Shown in pieces: positions 43,294 to 50,937 of a stretch of DNA of 64,000 nt. The position numbers and the translations under genes are program-made. Position 1 is the first letter of the stretch. Each line of letters begins with the position of its first letter. Source of the DNA: Bacteroidota bacterium. GTDB lineage: Bacteria; Bacteroidota; Ignavibacteria; Ignavibacteriales; Melioribacteraceae. Location of the stretch: assembly GCA_023397505.1 (NCBI GenBank), contig JAEWUC010000008.1, positions 769,761 through 833,760 on the forward strand, given 5' to 3'. The notes under the pieces are model-generated. The model was not told where the DNA came from, made no database searches, and worked only from the letters and a program-made list of their open reading frames with translations.

Positions 43294-44319
43294 TTAGTTC
43301 CAATCTTTCAATCCAAAATATTCTTTTAGAAACTTAAGATTCTTTTTTAACAACCATGTTATTAATTTATTTGTAAACTCAATCATCCGAATCGTGATTG
43401 AGAATCTATTTGAAACTAAAAATTTGTATAAGATTTCCGATAACTCCGGGGTTTGCAAATAACCGTATGCTTTATGAGGGTTACTTATTCCATTTATAGC
43501 GTAATTATTTTTTACAATTATATCTATAGTTTTAATCCCATTCGTATTTTCTTTGAAATCATCAGCAAGATTGTAGTTCATTGCAACTTTATCTTCCAGA
43601 TCAGAAAAGTTATACCAACTTTCGGTAATATTTTTTGGTGTATCAGGAGAGAATGTTTTGTTAAATTTTTCTTTGTATTCTTTTGCTATCTTGCCAATAA
43701 CTACAGGTATACCAAGCGGCGAGCCGATAGTTATAAATGTATTTACTTTTACATCGGTCAACTGAAGAGTAAAAACATCATATGTCACAATTGTACCCAT
43801 AGAATGTGAAATCAAAAATATTTCGTATCTCTTATATTTGTTTAAAACGTCGGTTAATCTTTTTCTTATTAAATCTCTAACGCATAAAGAGCCATTTGCT
43901 GAATCTAAAGTCTTCTTGCTGTAGTACGTTTCCAAATCCTTAAAATATTTATGAATAATAAAGTCGGAAATAGATTCAAAATTTATAGTGTTGTCGTCGT
44001 TAAGAAATAATTTGTCCAATTGTTTCTCGACGAAAGAAAGAATTTTCTTCCTGACTTCATGTGTTTCAGCTTTATTGTCTTGTGGACATTTGACGTATTT
44101 TTCGTCAAGGAAATATTGATTGTTAACGTCTGTTATGTTTTCATCAAGAGGTTTTTCATAAAGCAAGTCTGCCCAATAAACCATTTCTATTTTAGGATTG
44201 AAAACATATTTGCTAATTCCTTTTAACCCTTCTTTTATAGATTGCCGCCACCATTTGGTTAATAATTCTTTAGATGGTTTATTACCCAAACCATGAATAC
44301 AGATAATAACTTTTCGCAA
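43294..44319 (-). CDS. alpha/beta-hydrolase-like protein
   Basis: 341 residues, no signal peptide. The strand-turn ICIHGLGNKPS near residue 5 is an oxyanion-type HG motif, and the nucleophile elbow is FLISHSMGTIV near 170, a GxSxG-like site (SHSMG). These fit lipase/esterase-type hydrolases. An acidic residue and His of the triad are not certain; PHKAYGYLQ near 295 may supply the His. It stands alone between the tRNA and a SpoVG-like gene, so no pathway can be assigned. Confidence 0.68.
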   Translation of the reverse strand: MRKVIICIHGLGNKPSKELLTKWWRQSIKEGLKGISKYVFNPKIEMVYWADLLYEKPLDENITDVNNQYFLDEKYVKCPQDNKAETHEVRKKILSFVEKQLDKLFLNDDNTINFESISDFIIHKYFKDLETYYSKKTLDSANGSLCVRDLIRKRLTDVLNKYKRYEIFLISHSMGTIVTYDVFTLQLTDVKVNTFITIGSPLGIPVVIGKIAKEYKEKFNKTFSPDTPKNITESWYNFSDLEDKVAMNYNLADDFKENTNGIKTIDIIVKNNYAINGISNPHKAYGYLQTPELSEILYKFLVSNRFSITIRMIEFTNKLITWLLKKNLKFLKEYFGLKDWN

Positions 44320-44469
44320 TTATTCCGCCAATGCCTGGTGAATATTTGAAATATAGGGCTGAACCTAATAGTTAAGGGCAATTTATGATTATGGATAAAA
44401 ATAATCCAACGTATTTTCTGCTAATTTAATTGTGTTTTTATTTAGGGCAACAAATTTATTTGTTATTAG

Positions 44470-44492
44470 TGGGACGCTCATAAAACGTCCCA
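44470..44492. repeat. imperfect hairpin past the SpoVG-like gene
   Basis: TGGGACG (44470-44476) and CGTCCCA (44486-44492) with a 9-base loop. Outer pairs can extend it with one mismatch. No T-tract follows on either strand, so termination is possible but unproven. Confidence 0.4.
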
Positions 44493-44513
44493 TTAACAAA
44501 GCATTGTTGGTAA

Positions 44514-44759
44514 TTAATTGTTGTATTTAGCAACGGCTAACTTTTCAAGTTCGCTTTTCATTGGTTTGGGAAGAATTACCGAATCGTAGTATTTGCCGTC
44601 TTTCCCTTTTTCACTTGGCGAAGCAATAAACAATCCTTTAGCTCCGCTTACAATTCTGAAACCTCTGATTGTTATATCATCATTTGTTTTAAAGTCGAAA
44701 AAAGCCGCGGTTTTTCCGTTGCCTGCATTTTCGAGTTTGTTCATTCTTACTATTTCCAT
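44514..44759 (-). CDS. SpoVG-family protein
   Basis: 81 residues with the SpoVG layout: an initial strand (EIVRMNKLENAG), a strand pair with ITIRGFRIVSGAKGLFIASP and the charged SEKGKDGKYYDSVILPKP, ending in a short helix. SpoVG is a small RNA- and DNA-binding regulator best known from Firmicutes but widely distributed. The conserved G.FI..PS pattern is intact. It is a single-gene unit; the 252 bases upstream contain purine-rich AGGAG sequences but no clear gene. Confidence 0.85.
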   Translation of the reverse strand: MEIVRMNKLENAGNGKTAAFFDFKTNDDITIRGFRIVSGAKGLFIASPSEKGKDGKYYDSVILPKPMKSELEKLAVAKYNN

Positions 44760-45011
44760 TTTTCATCCCAATTAAATTGTTGATTAATGTTGTTAAGCAA
44801 TTACAGCTGCAAAATTTTTAAGGAGGGTTTCCTGAATACATGTTCGCCTCGCCGGTTTGTTATATAATATATAAACTGGAAAAGGAGAAAAATGTTTTCA
44901 ACATAGAAATTAATGCAGTAAAGTACCGAGAATAAGAATCATCAAAAAAGTTAAAAGGAGGAAAAGAAAAATAATTGTGTGCAATACAAGAATACTACTT
45001 TTGTCAATGAT

Positions 45012-45545
45012 TTAATGGTATTGAAAAGTATATCTTATACCAATCCCAAATTTTCTAATTGTATTATAATCAGCGAACACTTTAAACTGGTTATTTAATG
45101 AGTAACTTCCACCAAGGCCAACTCCAGTTATCATTTCGTCTTTATTAATCATATGATAGCCACCATCCTTAAATCTATTATCACTATAATTTGTATAGTA
45201 TTTTCTTTGCCCAATTGACAGTTCAATAAATAACTCAAGCGTATCAATGATTTGATAACCATAACCCAGATCTACTGTGTAAAATTTGTCACCGCTCCCA
45301 GAAGTTGAGAGACCATAATTTGATTTTCTCTCAGATTTCTCCTCACCTTTTGCATCCGATATTTGATAACCCAAGCCGGCGTGAAAATAATGTTGCGATT
45401 TTTTATAAAACAAACCTCCAAAAACAACTTTTTCTGTTGAACCACCAATACTTATTCCCCAATTCTGCGTATAAAGATTTTGAGAAAATAAAAGCAATAA
45501 AACTATACTTGGGAAAAAAGGACAAATATTTTTCTTTGTTCTCAT
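45012..45545 (-). CDS. small exported outer-membrane beta-barrel protein of unknown function
   Basis: 177 residues with a signal peptide (FPSIVLLLLFSQNLYTQ). The mature chain alternates polar and hydrophobic residues in eight or so strands (for example WGISIGGSTEKVVFGGLFY and FGIGIRYTFQYH) and ends in an aromatic/His C-terminus, like OmpA- or OmpX-sized barrels. Function is unknown. It is oriented away from the trpB2 leader; the space between holds the trpB2 promoter. Confidence 0.65.
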   Translation of the reverse strand: MRTKKNICPFFPSIVLLLLFSQNLYTQNWGISIGGSTEKVVFGGLFYKKSQHYFHAGLGYQISDAKGEEKSERKSNYGLSTSGSGDKFYTVDLGYGYQIIDTLELFIELSIGQRKYYTNYSDNRFKDGGYHMINKDEMITGVGLGGSYSLNNQFKVFADYNTIRKFGIGIRYTFQYH

Positions 45546-45644
45546 TCGTCATCGCCACAATTAGTTATATTACAATTTATTAAGTAGAACAATTTTTAGC
45601 GATTTTAGAAAATCTATAAAACATAAAAATAGTTTTTCATATAA

Positions 45645-45675
45645 TTGATAATTATATGAATGAATCCTACATTTG
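45645..45675 (+). promoter_or_regulatory. promoter of the trp leader and trpB2 (TTG-N20-TACATTTG)
   Basis: TTG at 45645-45647, 20 bases, TACATTTG at 45668-45675. Initiation would fall about 5-10 bases downstream, which is at or just before the leader peptide start, so the leader may be translated with almost no untranslated region. Confidence 0.6.
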
Positions 45676-45681
45676 CACAGC

Positions 45682-45750
45682 GTGAATAAATCTAAAAGAA
45701 TATTGAATAACAACTGGTGGTGGTGGAGAACAATTTCTCTGCCGTCCTAG
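45682..45750 (+). CDS. trpL: tryptophan leader peptide (22 residues, four consecutive Trp codons)
   Basis: GTG 45682 opens a short frame ending at TAG 45748-45750: MNKSKRILNNN-WWWW-RTISLPS. The four TGG codons occupy 45715-45726. Alternative starts in frame are TTG 45673 and TTG 45703; all keep the Trp run. Trp is the rarest residue, so a run of four in a tiny frame just before a 1:2 hairpin, an antiterminator and a terminator (45722-45811) is diagnostic for ribosome-stalling attenuation. The peptide is too short to have another role. Confidence 0.85.
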   Translation: MNKSKRILNNNWWWWRTISLPS

Positions 45751-45789
45751 AGCTGCATAAATTTTAGACAAATAAAAGCCGTGGATGGT
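45722..45789 (+). promoter_or_regulatory. attenuator segments 1 to 3 (anti-antiterminator and antiterminator)
   Basis: Segment 1:2 hairpin: 45722-45730 (GGTGGAGAA) pairs with 45735-45743 (TTCTCTGCC), 9 bp with two G-T pairs and a 4-base loop. Alternative 2:3 pairing: TGCCGTCC (45740-45747) with GGATGGTA (45783-45790), 8 bp with two G-T pairs. A ribosome stalled on the Trp codons would cover the 1:2 hairpin and free segment 2, forming the antiterminator and blocking the terminator. Confidence 0.8.
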
Positions 45790-45811
45790 ATAACCGTTCA
45801 CGGCTTTTTTG
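45775..45811 (+). terminator. attenuator terminator (3:4 hairpin) upstream of trpB2
   Basis: AAAGCCGTGGATGGT (45775-45789) pairs with ACCGTTCACGGCTTT (45793-45807), 15 bp with two G-T pairs and a 3-base loop, followed by T6-G-T5. It lies 60 bases before the trpB2 start with no other gene in between, so it acts as a conditional terminator. Confidence 0.92.
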
Positions 45812-45870
45812 TTTTTGGGAATCCGTGAACCTGCCCGGCAATTTTTTCTTATAAAAATAAAGAGGTTCGT

Positions 45871-47175
45871 ATGTCTAGTAACAAAATAGTCTTTCTCGAA
45901 CAATCAAAATTACCAACGCATTATTACAATATTTTGGCGGATATGCCTGCTCCGATGGCGCCGCCGTTGCATCCGGGGACGAAAGAACCCGCTTCAGCCC
46001 AGGATTTGTCAGCTATATTTCCAATGGAATTGATTATGCAGGAAATGTCGGGCGAGCGTTATGTTGAAATTCCCGATGAAGTGAGAGATCTTTACAGAAT
46101 CAGTCGCCCAACTCCTCTTATCCGCGCAGCTAATTTGGAAAATGAACTTGATACTCCCGCAAAAATTTATTTTAAGTACGAAGGCGCAAATCCAACCGGA
46201 AGTCATAAAACCAATACATCTTACGCACAAGCATATTACAATAAGAAAGCGGGAATTAAAAAACTTGTTACCGAAACAGGCGCGGGGCAATGGGGAAGTG
46301 CGCTTGCAATGGCTTGTAAACATTTCGGTATGGAATGTGAAATATTTATGGTGAAAGTTAGTTATAATCAAAAACCTTACAGAAGAACTTTTATGAGATT
46401 ATTTGATGCGACTGTTCATGCAAGTCCGAGCGAATTAACAAAAGCAGGCAGAGATGTTTTGGCGAATGACCCCGATTCACCGGGTTCTCTCGGTATTGCG
46501 ATAAGTGAAGCTATTGAAGTTGCTGTTCAGCGCGACGATACAAACTACAGTTTGGGAAGTGTGCTAAATCATGTAATGCTTCATCAAACAATTATTGGCG
46601 AGGAAGCGAGAATGCAGATGGAAATGGTCGGCGATTTCCCCGATATCGTAATTGGATGTGCAGGCGGAGGAAGTAATTTCGCAGGTTTAACTTTTCCCTT
46701 CATGCGGGATAAACTAAACGGCTCTAAAAATAATCTCGAAGTAATTGCTGTTGAACCGTCCTCATGTCCTACGCTAACTACCGGTAAATTTGAATACGAT
46801 TTCGGTGACGAAGCAGGCATGACACCATTATTAAAAATGTACACACTCGGGCATAAATTTATTCCGCCTAAAATTCATTCGGGGGGATTGCGTTATCACG
46901 GAATGGCGCCGACAATTTCTCATCTTTATAATCTTGGAAAAATTAGCGCTGTTGCTTACGATCAATTGAATGTTTTTGATGCAGCAAAAATATTTGCCCA
47001 AACAGAGGGAATTGTACCTGCCCCGGAAAGTGCGCACGCAATTAAAGAAGCAATATCACAAGCGTTGAAATGCAAAGAAAGCGGCGAAACTAAAACAATC
47101 CTTTTCAATTTATCGGGCCACGGATTTTTAGATCTCGGCGCTTACGAAATTTATATAGATAAAAAAATGGATTAG
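45871..47175 (+). CDS. trpB2: tryptophan synthase beta-like subunit, TrpB2 type
   Basis: 434 residues, longer than TrpB1 (about 400). The extended N-terminus (LPTHYYNILADMPAPMAPPL and following HPGTKEPA) is characteristic of the TrpB2 branch. The PLP lysine is in GSHKTNT (K113), the GAGQWG loop follows, CAGGGSNFAG binds the cofactor phosphate, and the C-terminal LFNLSGHGFLD is typical. It joins indole and serine to make tryptophan; TrpB2 works without a stable TrpA complex. No trpA or other trp gene is adjacent. The leader region 45645-45811 carries a full Trp attenuator, so its expression should rise under Trp limitation. AGAGGT precedes the ATG. Confidence 0.93.
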   Translation: MSSNKIVFLEQSKLPTHYYNILADMPAPMAPPLHPGTKEPASAQDLSAIFPMELIMQEMSGERYVEIPDEVRDLYRISRPTPLIRAANLENELDTPAKIYFKYEGANPTGSHKTNTSYAQAYYNKKAGIKKLVTETGAGQWGSALAMACKHFGMECEIFMVKVSYNQKPYRRTFMRLFDATVHASPSELTKAGRDVLANDPDSPGSLGIAISEAIEVAVQRDDTNYSLGSVLNHVMLHQTIIGEEARMQMEMVGDFPDIVIGCAGGGSNFAGLTFPFMRDKLNGSKNNLEVIAVEPSSCPTLTTGKFEYDFGDEAGMTPLLKMYTLGHKFIPPKIHSGGLRYHGMAPTISHLYNLGKISAVAYDQLNVFDAAKIFAQTEGIVPAPESAHAIKEAISQALKCKESGETKTILFNLSGHGFLDLGAYEIYIDKKMD

Positions 47176-47193
47176 TTTTATGAAACGTCTCAG

Positions 47194-47224
47194 TGTCTCT
47201 GCGGTAAATATATCCGCAGAGACA
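47194..47224. repeat. 11-bp perfect hairpin between convergent genes
   Basis: TGTCTCTGCGG (47194-47204) and CCGCAGAGACA (47214-47224) with a 9-base loop, between trpB2 and the ferritin-like gene. It has no flanking T-tract longer than three. It may serve as a terminator or be a dispersed sequence. Confidence 0.45.
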
Positions 47225-47245
47225 TAGAGTTTACAAAGAAGAATT

Positions 47246-47758
47246 TTAGTTCTGAGCGCCGCCCGTTACAATTGCGGTGGCGTTTTGTCCTTTGCTTCTT
47301 TCAATAGACTGCAAAGCTAAATAATTCGCGCCGAATTTATTCAAGTTATCTAATTCGTTATCGTATTGGTTGAAATGTCTTTCTTCATCAACAACCAAAC
47401 TTTCGAATAATTGTTTTGTAACAGAATCCGCGTTTGCAGAACATTCCATCGCAAATTTATTATAATCTTTTGCGCTGCTCTCTTCCATAGCAGTTCCAAG
47501 TTTTAACATTTCCGCAACATCATGAATCTTTTTTACAGGTGAAGAAGCGACCATTTCAACTTCGCCTTTTAAGAATAAAATTCTGTCGGCGAGTTTTTCG
47601 ATGTGAAGCATTTCTTCAATTGCCGTGCGTTTGAATAAATTAGCAAGTAAATCAAATCCTTGATTGTCACAATGAAAATGTAAATACATATACTGGTGCA
47701 CAGCAGAAAGTTCGTCTGCAATTGCTTTGTTTAATAATTCAATACTCTTGGGATGCAT
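47246..47758 (-). CDS. bfr: bacterioferritin-like protein
   Basis: 170 residues from ATG 47758 (AAGGAG 5 bases upstream; a GTG at 47764 lies inside that site). The four-helix ferroxidase pattern is visible: ELSAVHQYMYLHF near 17 (Glu of the site), EEMLHIEKLADRILFL near 49 (Glu and His), MEESSAKDYNKFAMEC near 90 (Glu) and VVDEERHFNQYDNEL near 122 (Glu and His). Bacterioferritins store iron and hold heme at a methionine near residue 50 (EEM). The C-terminus carries a Gly/Gln-rich tail (ATAIVTGGAQN). Confidence 0.9.
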   Translation of the reverse strand: MHPKSIELLNKAIADELSAVHQYMYLHFHCDNQGFDLLANLFKRTAIEEMLHIEKLADRILFLKGEVEMVASSPVKKIHDVAEMLKLGTAMEESSAKDYNKFAMECSANADSVTKQLFESLVVDEERHFNQYDNELDNLNKFGANYLALQSIERSKGQNATAIVTGGAQN

Positions 47759-47892
47759 ATTCACTCCTTATTTCAGTTTATGATTTTGCTTCTTTCAAAA
47801 TTAACTTTCTAAAAATATCAAAAATCTGATACCCATTTCTAAAATATTTCATCAAATTACTTATAATTGAATATCACTTTTAAGAATTTATC

Positions 47893-48549
47893 ATGGAAGC
47901 TTATTTACAAATAATTGTCGGTAGCACTCTTTTAAGTATTGTTCACGCACTAATTCCAAGCCACTGGCTGCCGATGATAGCAATCAGCAAGGCGGAAAAA
48001 TGGACCCAAAGCGAGACTATAAAAGTCACAGCTATTACCGGCATTGCACATACATCGAGTACTGTTATTATCGGAATTATTGTCGGTTTGATCGGATACA
48101 AATTATCCGAATCGTATCATTACATTACTCATTATGTTGCACCGATAGTTTTAATAGGACTTGGGTTGATTTATTTCTTTTTAGAATACAGACATAGTTT
48201 AATCAAAAATAAACATCATCATCACCATCATATCGATGTTGAAGATATTATTAAGAAGAAAAAAAGTAAACGGTCGATTGTGGCAACTTTAAGTATTGCA
48301 ATGTTTTTTTCACCCTGCCTTGAAATAGAAGTTTATTATTTTACCGCAAGCCGTTTGGGTTGGATTGGTATTGGAATCGTTTCGGTAATATATTTCTTTG
48401 TTACCGTAGTTGGAATTATACTTCTAGTTTATCTTGCGTCGAAAGGAGTAGAAAAATTAAAATGGCATTTCCTCGAACATCATGAAAAATTAATCAGCGG
48501 AATTATTCTTGTATTTGTCGGTTTGATGGCATTCTTCGTAGAGTTTTAA
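47893..48549 (+). CDS. polytopic membrane protein with a His-rich loop, putative metal transporter
   Basis: 218 residues with about six membrane helices. The N-terminal helix contains HALIPSHWLPM, and a loop near 105-120 has six consecutive His (KHHHHHHID) followed by Lys-rich sequence; a second motif is FFSPCLEIEVYYF. This pattern of a His-containing first helix and a cytoplasmic His stretch is seen in NicO/UreH-type nickel and cobalt transporters. The metal cannot be named. The start is the first ATG; no partner gene is adjacent except a convergent peptidase gene. Confidence 0.6.
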   Translation: MEAYLQIIVGSTLLSIVHALIPSHWLPMIAISKAEKWTQSETIKVTAITGIAHTSSTVIIGIIVGLIGYKLSESYHYITHYVAPIVLIGLGLIYFFLEYRHSLIKNKHHHHHHIDVEDIIKKKKSKRSIVATLSIAMFFSPCLEIEVYYFTASRLGWIGIGIVSVIYFFVTVVGIILLVYLASKGVEKLKWHFLEHHEKLISGIILVFVGLMAFFVEF

Positions 48550-48560
48550 CTTCCATTATA

Positions 48561-48597
48561 TCCCCCTCCTAAGTTTTAGGAGGGGGAATAAGGGGGA
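48561..48597. repeat. dispersed palindromic element, copy 2
   Basis: TCCCCCTCCTAA (48561-48572) and TTAGGAGGGGGA (48576-48587) form a 12-bp perfect hairpin, followed by ATAAGGGGGAG. It matches copy 1 at 5586-5624 in structure and in the tail, and lies between two convergent genes. Confidence 0.6.
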
Positions 48598-48602
48598 GGT
48601 CC

Positions 48603-50756
48603 CTAATTTATTTCATCCAAAATATTTTTTGCACCGGAATATTTATCCAAAACCCACAACACATAACGAATATCAACGCCGATTGACCGGCTGTAGGATT
48701 CATTCCATGCAAAATCATTTATTGTTGCTTCGTACGCGCGATCAAAATTTACACCGATTAACTCACCATAGGCGTTTAACACCGGGCTGCCGGAATTTCC
48801 GCCTGTAGTATCCATATTATAAAGCATACTTACAGGCAGCTTTCCTCTTTTAGCGCTAACATATTTACCAAAATCTTTTTTTGAATGAAGAGTTTTTAAT
48901 TTATCGGGTATTACAAAATCTTCATTGCCCGTTGAGTTCTTTTCAATAATGCCGTCGATAGAAGTAAAAGGTTCCATATAAGTTGCGTCGGCCGGATTGT
49001 ATCCTTTGATGTAACCGTAAGTTAAACGTAATGTACTGTTTGCATCAGGTATAAAGTTGGTTTTCTTCCATAACATTTTAACATCAACAAGATCGCCGTA
49101 AAGTTTATTAAGTGTTCCTTCGTTGTGGTTGTTTTCATCACTCAATGCTTGATTCTGTTCACGGATTTTTTGTGTGAATGAAAATATCGGATCATCTGAT
49201 TCATCCACAGCATTTTGTCCACCTTCGATTAGTTTATCAAAATATTCCTTTTCCGATATTTTTGAATTCATAATCATCTTTATGAATTCACTTTTGTCGG
49301 AGAAAGATTCGAGAGCATTTATTTTAGAACCTTCACCGAACTTTGAAGCGTCTTCGAACATTTTATTTAATATTGCCTCTTCAAACTTGGGATTAAAGGT
49401 TGAGAGCGCAGAGACAAATCTTTCCCTTGTGCGGTTGATGTTTTTTTCTTGATAAGACTGTTTTCTTTCGGCGTCTGGTTTTGTAATCTCTTCTGAGTAC
49501 TCGAGAATGAAGTTAGCAAGCGAAAGCTTTATTGATGTATTATAAATTTGTCTCAGCCACAAATCGGCTTTTGCCGATTTGTCGACCCGTTGGAAAACAT
49601 TGTCAATTTCCGAAAATAAATTTCCGTACTTGGTTTTTAGCTCCTTATTCGAATTAATGAATTCGGCTAATTGTTTTTCCTCCTCAATTTTTTGTGCAAC
49701 CAAATCAATTTTTCTTAAACCTTTCAGCTTACCCTGGTAATTCTTCATTGTATTTGCCAAACCTTTTATTCTGCTAGCGAAAGCAAGTTTTAACTCTTTA
49801 TCGCCCTCACTCAATTCTTCCATTGTATTAATCGCGTATCCGTAAAGTTCGGAAATGTAAGGAAGCAAATGTTCCTGCTGGTATTTCAAATACTGCGAGG
49901 GTCTATGGCGGAATGTTCTACCGGGGTAGCCGAGCATAAAAACAAAATCGCCTTCTTCAACACCGTTTGGATTTACTTTTAAATATTTTTTGGGAGAGAA
50001 AGGAATGTTCTCCTTTGAATATGCCGCAGCTTTTCCGTCGGGTGCAACATAAGCGCGCATTATTGAAAAATCCCCGGTATGACGCGGCCAAACCCAGTTG
50101 TCCGTTTCGCCGCCGAAATTTCCGATCGATTGCGGCGGGGCATAAACCAATCTAACATCACGGATTGTTCTGTACTTAAACAAAACATATGTTTTACCCG
50201 CGAACATTTCCGAAACGCTCGCAACAATTGATTCGCTTTCATTTGTTGCCGCATCGGATAATTCCTGAATTTTATTCGCAATAATTTTTGTTCTTTCAGA
50301 AGGATCATTTACATTTTTAACTGATCCTAAAATTTTATCTGAAACATCTTCGTAAGATTCAGTTATCCGGCATGTATAACCTGTTGCGGGAATTTCTTCT
50401 TCGAAAGATTTTGCATGAAAACCGTTTTCCAAATAATTGTTTTCAACAGTGCTGGAACGAGCAATGGCACCGAATGCACAATGATGATTAGTTATTATCA
50501 ATCCCTTATCGGAAATAAAAGAGCCGGTGCAGCCGCTTAATTGAACAAGGGCATCAACCAAACTTATTCCGTCGGGGTTATAAACTTCTTTCGGATCTAT
50601 TTTTAAACCGGCTTCAACCAAATCGATTTTATCGAGTTCGCTTAAAGGATACATTCCTTCTTCGGGATTTGCCGGAAGCATGCCGAGAATAAATGTTAAC
50701 AAAAAGATTGCAATGATTTTTTTTAGATAGTTACTCAAATATTTGATTTTTAACAT
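48603..50756 (-). CDS. S46-family dipeptidyl peptidase, DPP11-like
   Basis: 717 residues with an N-terminal export signal (KKIIAIFLLTFILGMLPA). The trypsin-like catalytic residues are in NHHCAFGAI (His near 93), WPRHTGDFSIMRAY (Asp near 225) and GGNSGSPVLNAYGE (Ser near 655). The sequence IGVNFDRAYE carries Arg where DPP7 has Gly; in P. gingivalis this Arg gives preference for Asp/Glu at P1, so a DPP11-type specificity is predicted. Periplasmic peptidases of this class release dipeptides from the N-termini of oligopeptides. Large helical insertion (about 270-560) is normal for S46. Confidence 0.92.
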   Translation of the reverse strand: MLKIKYLSNYLKKIIAIFLLTFILGMLPANPEEGMYPLSELDKIDLVEAGLKIDPKEVYNPDGISLVDALVQLSGCTGSFISDKGLIITNHHCAFGAIARSSTVENNYLENGFHAKSFEEEIPATGYTCRITESYEDVSDKILGSVKNVNDPSERTKIIANKIQELSDAATNESESIVASVSEMFAGKTYVLFKYRTIRDVRLVYAPPQSIGNFGGETDNWVWPRHTGDFSIMRAYVAPDGKAAAYSKENIPFSPKKYLKVNPNGVEEGDFVFMLGYPGRTFRHRPSQYLKYQQEHLLPYISELYGYAINTMEELSEGDKELKLAFASRIKGLANTMKNYQGKLKGLRKIDLVAQKIEEEKQLAEFINSNKELKTKYGNLFSEIDNVFQRVDKSAKADLWLRQIYNTSIKLSLANFILEYSEEITKPDAERKQSYQEKNINRTRERFVSALSTFNPKFEEAILNKMFEDASKFGEGSKINALESFSDKSEFIKMIMNSKISEKEYFDKLIEGGQNAVDESDDPIFSFTQKIREQNQALSDENNHNEGTLNKLYGDLVDVKMLWKKTNFIPDANSTLRLTYGYIKGYNPADATYMEPFTSIDGIIEKNSTGNEDFVIPDKLKTLHSKKDFGKYVSAKRGKLPVSMLYNMDTTGGNSGSPVLNAYGELIGVNFDRAYEATINDFAWNESYSRSIGVDIRYVLWVLDKYSGAKNILDEIN

Positions 50757-50790
50757 TACTTTCTCCTTATTGCTACAAACAATAGTTTGT

Positions 50791-50822
50791 TAAAGATGTT
50801 TAGGCATTTTATGACAACCAAA
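50791..50822 (-). promoter_or_regulatory. promoter of the S46 peptidase (TTTG-N20-CATCTTTA)
   Basis: On the minus strand TTTG (50822-50819), 20 bases, CATCTTTA (50798-50791). The -7 box departs from TAnnTTTn only at its first base. A small inverted repeat ACAAAC-AATA-GTTTGT lies at 50775-50790, next to the initiation region. Confidence 0.5.
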
Positions 50823-50937
50823 GTTTTAACCGCCGCTCCTTCTTCTTTCCAAAAATACATCAATATTTTTTATGATGAAATGAAACGTCAGGTATTTGGA
50901 ACTAAAAATAAATGTATTGGGTTACGTTTTGTAATTA

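Noticed and set aside
45715..45726. TGG repeat read as a simple sequence repeat
   Set aside because: It is part of a leader peptide followed by a complete attenuator, so it is better explained as a Trp codon run.
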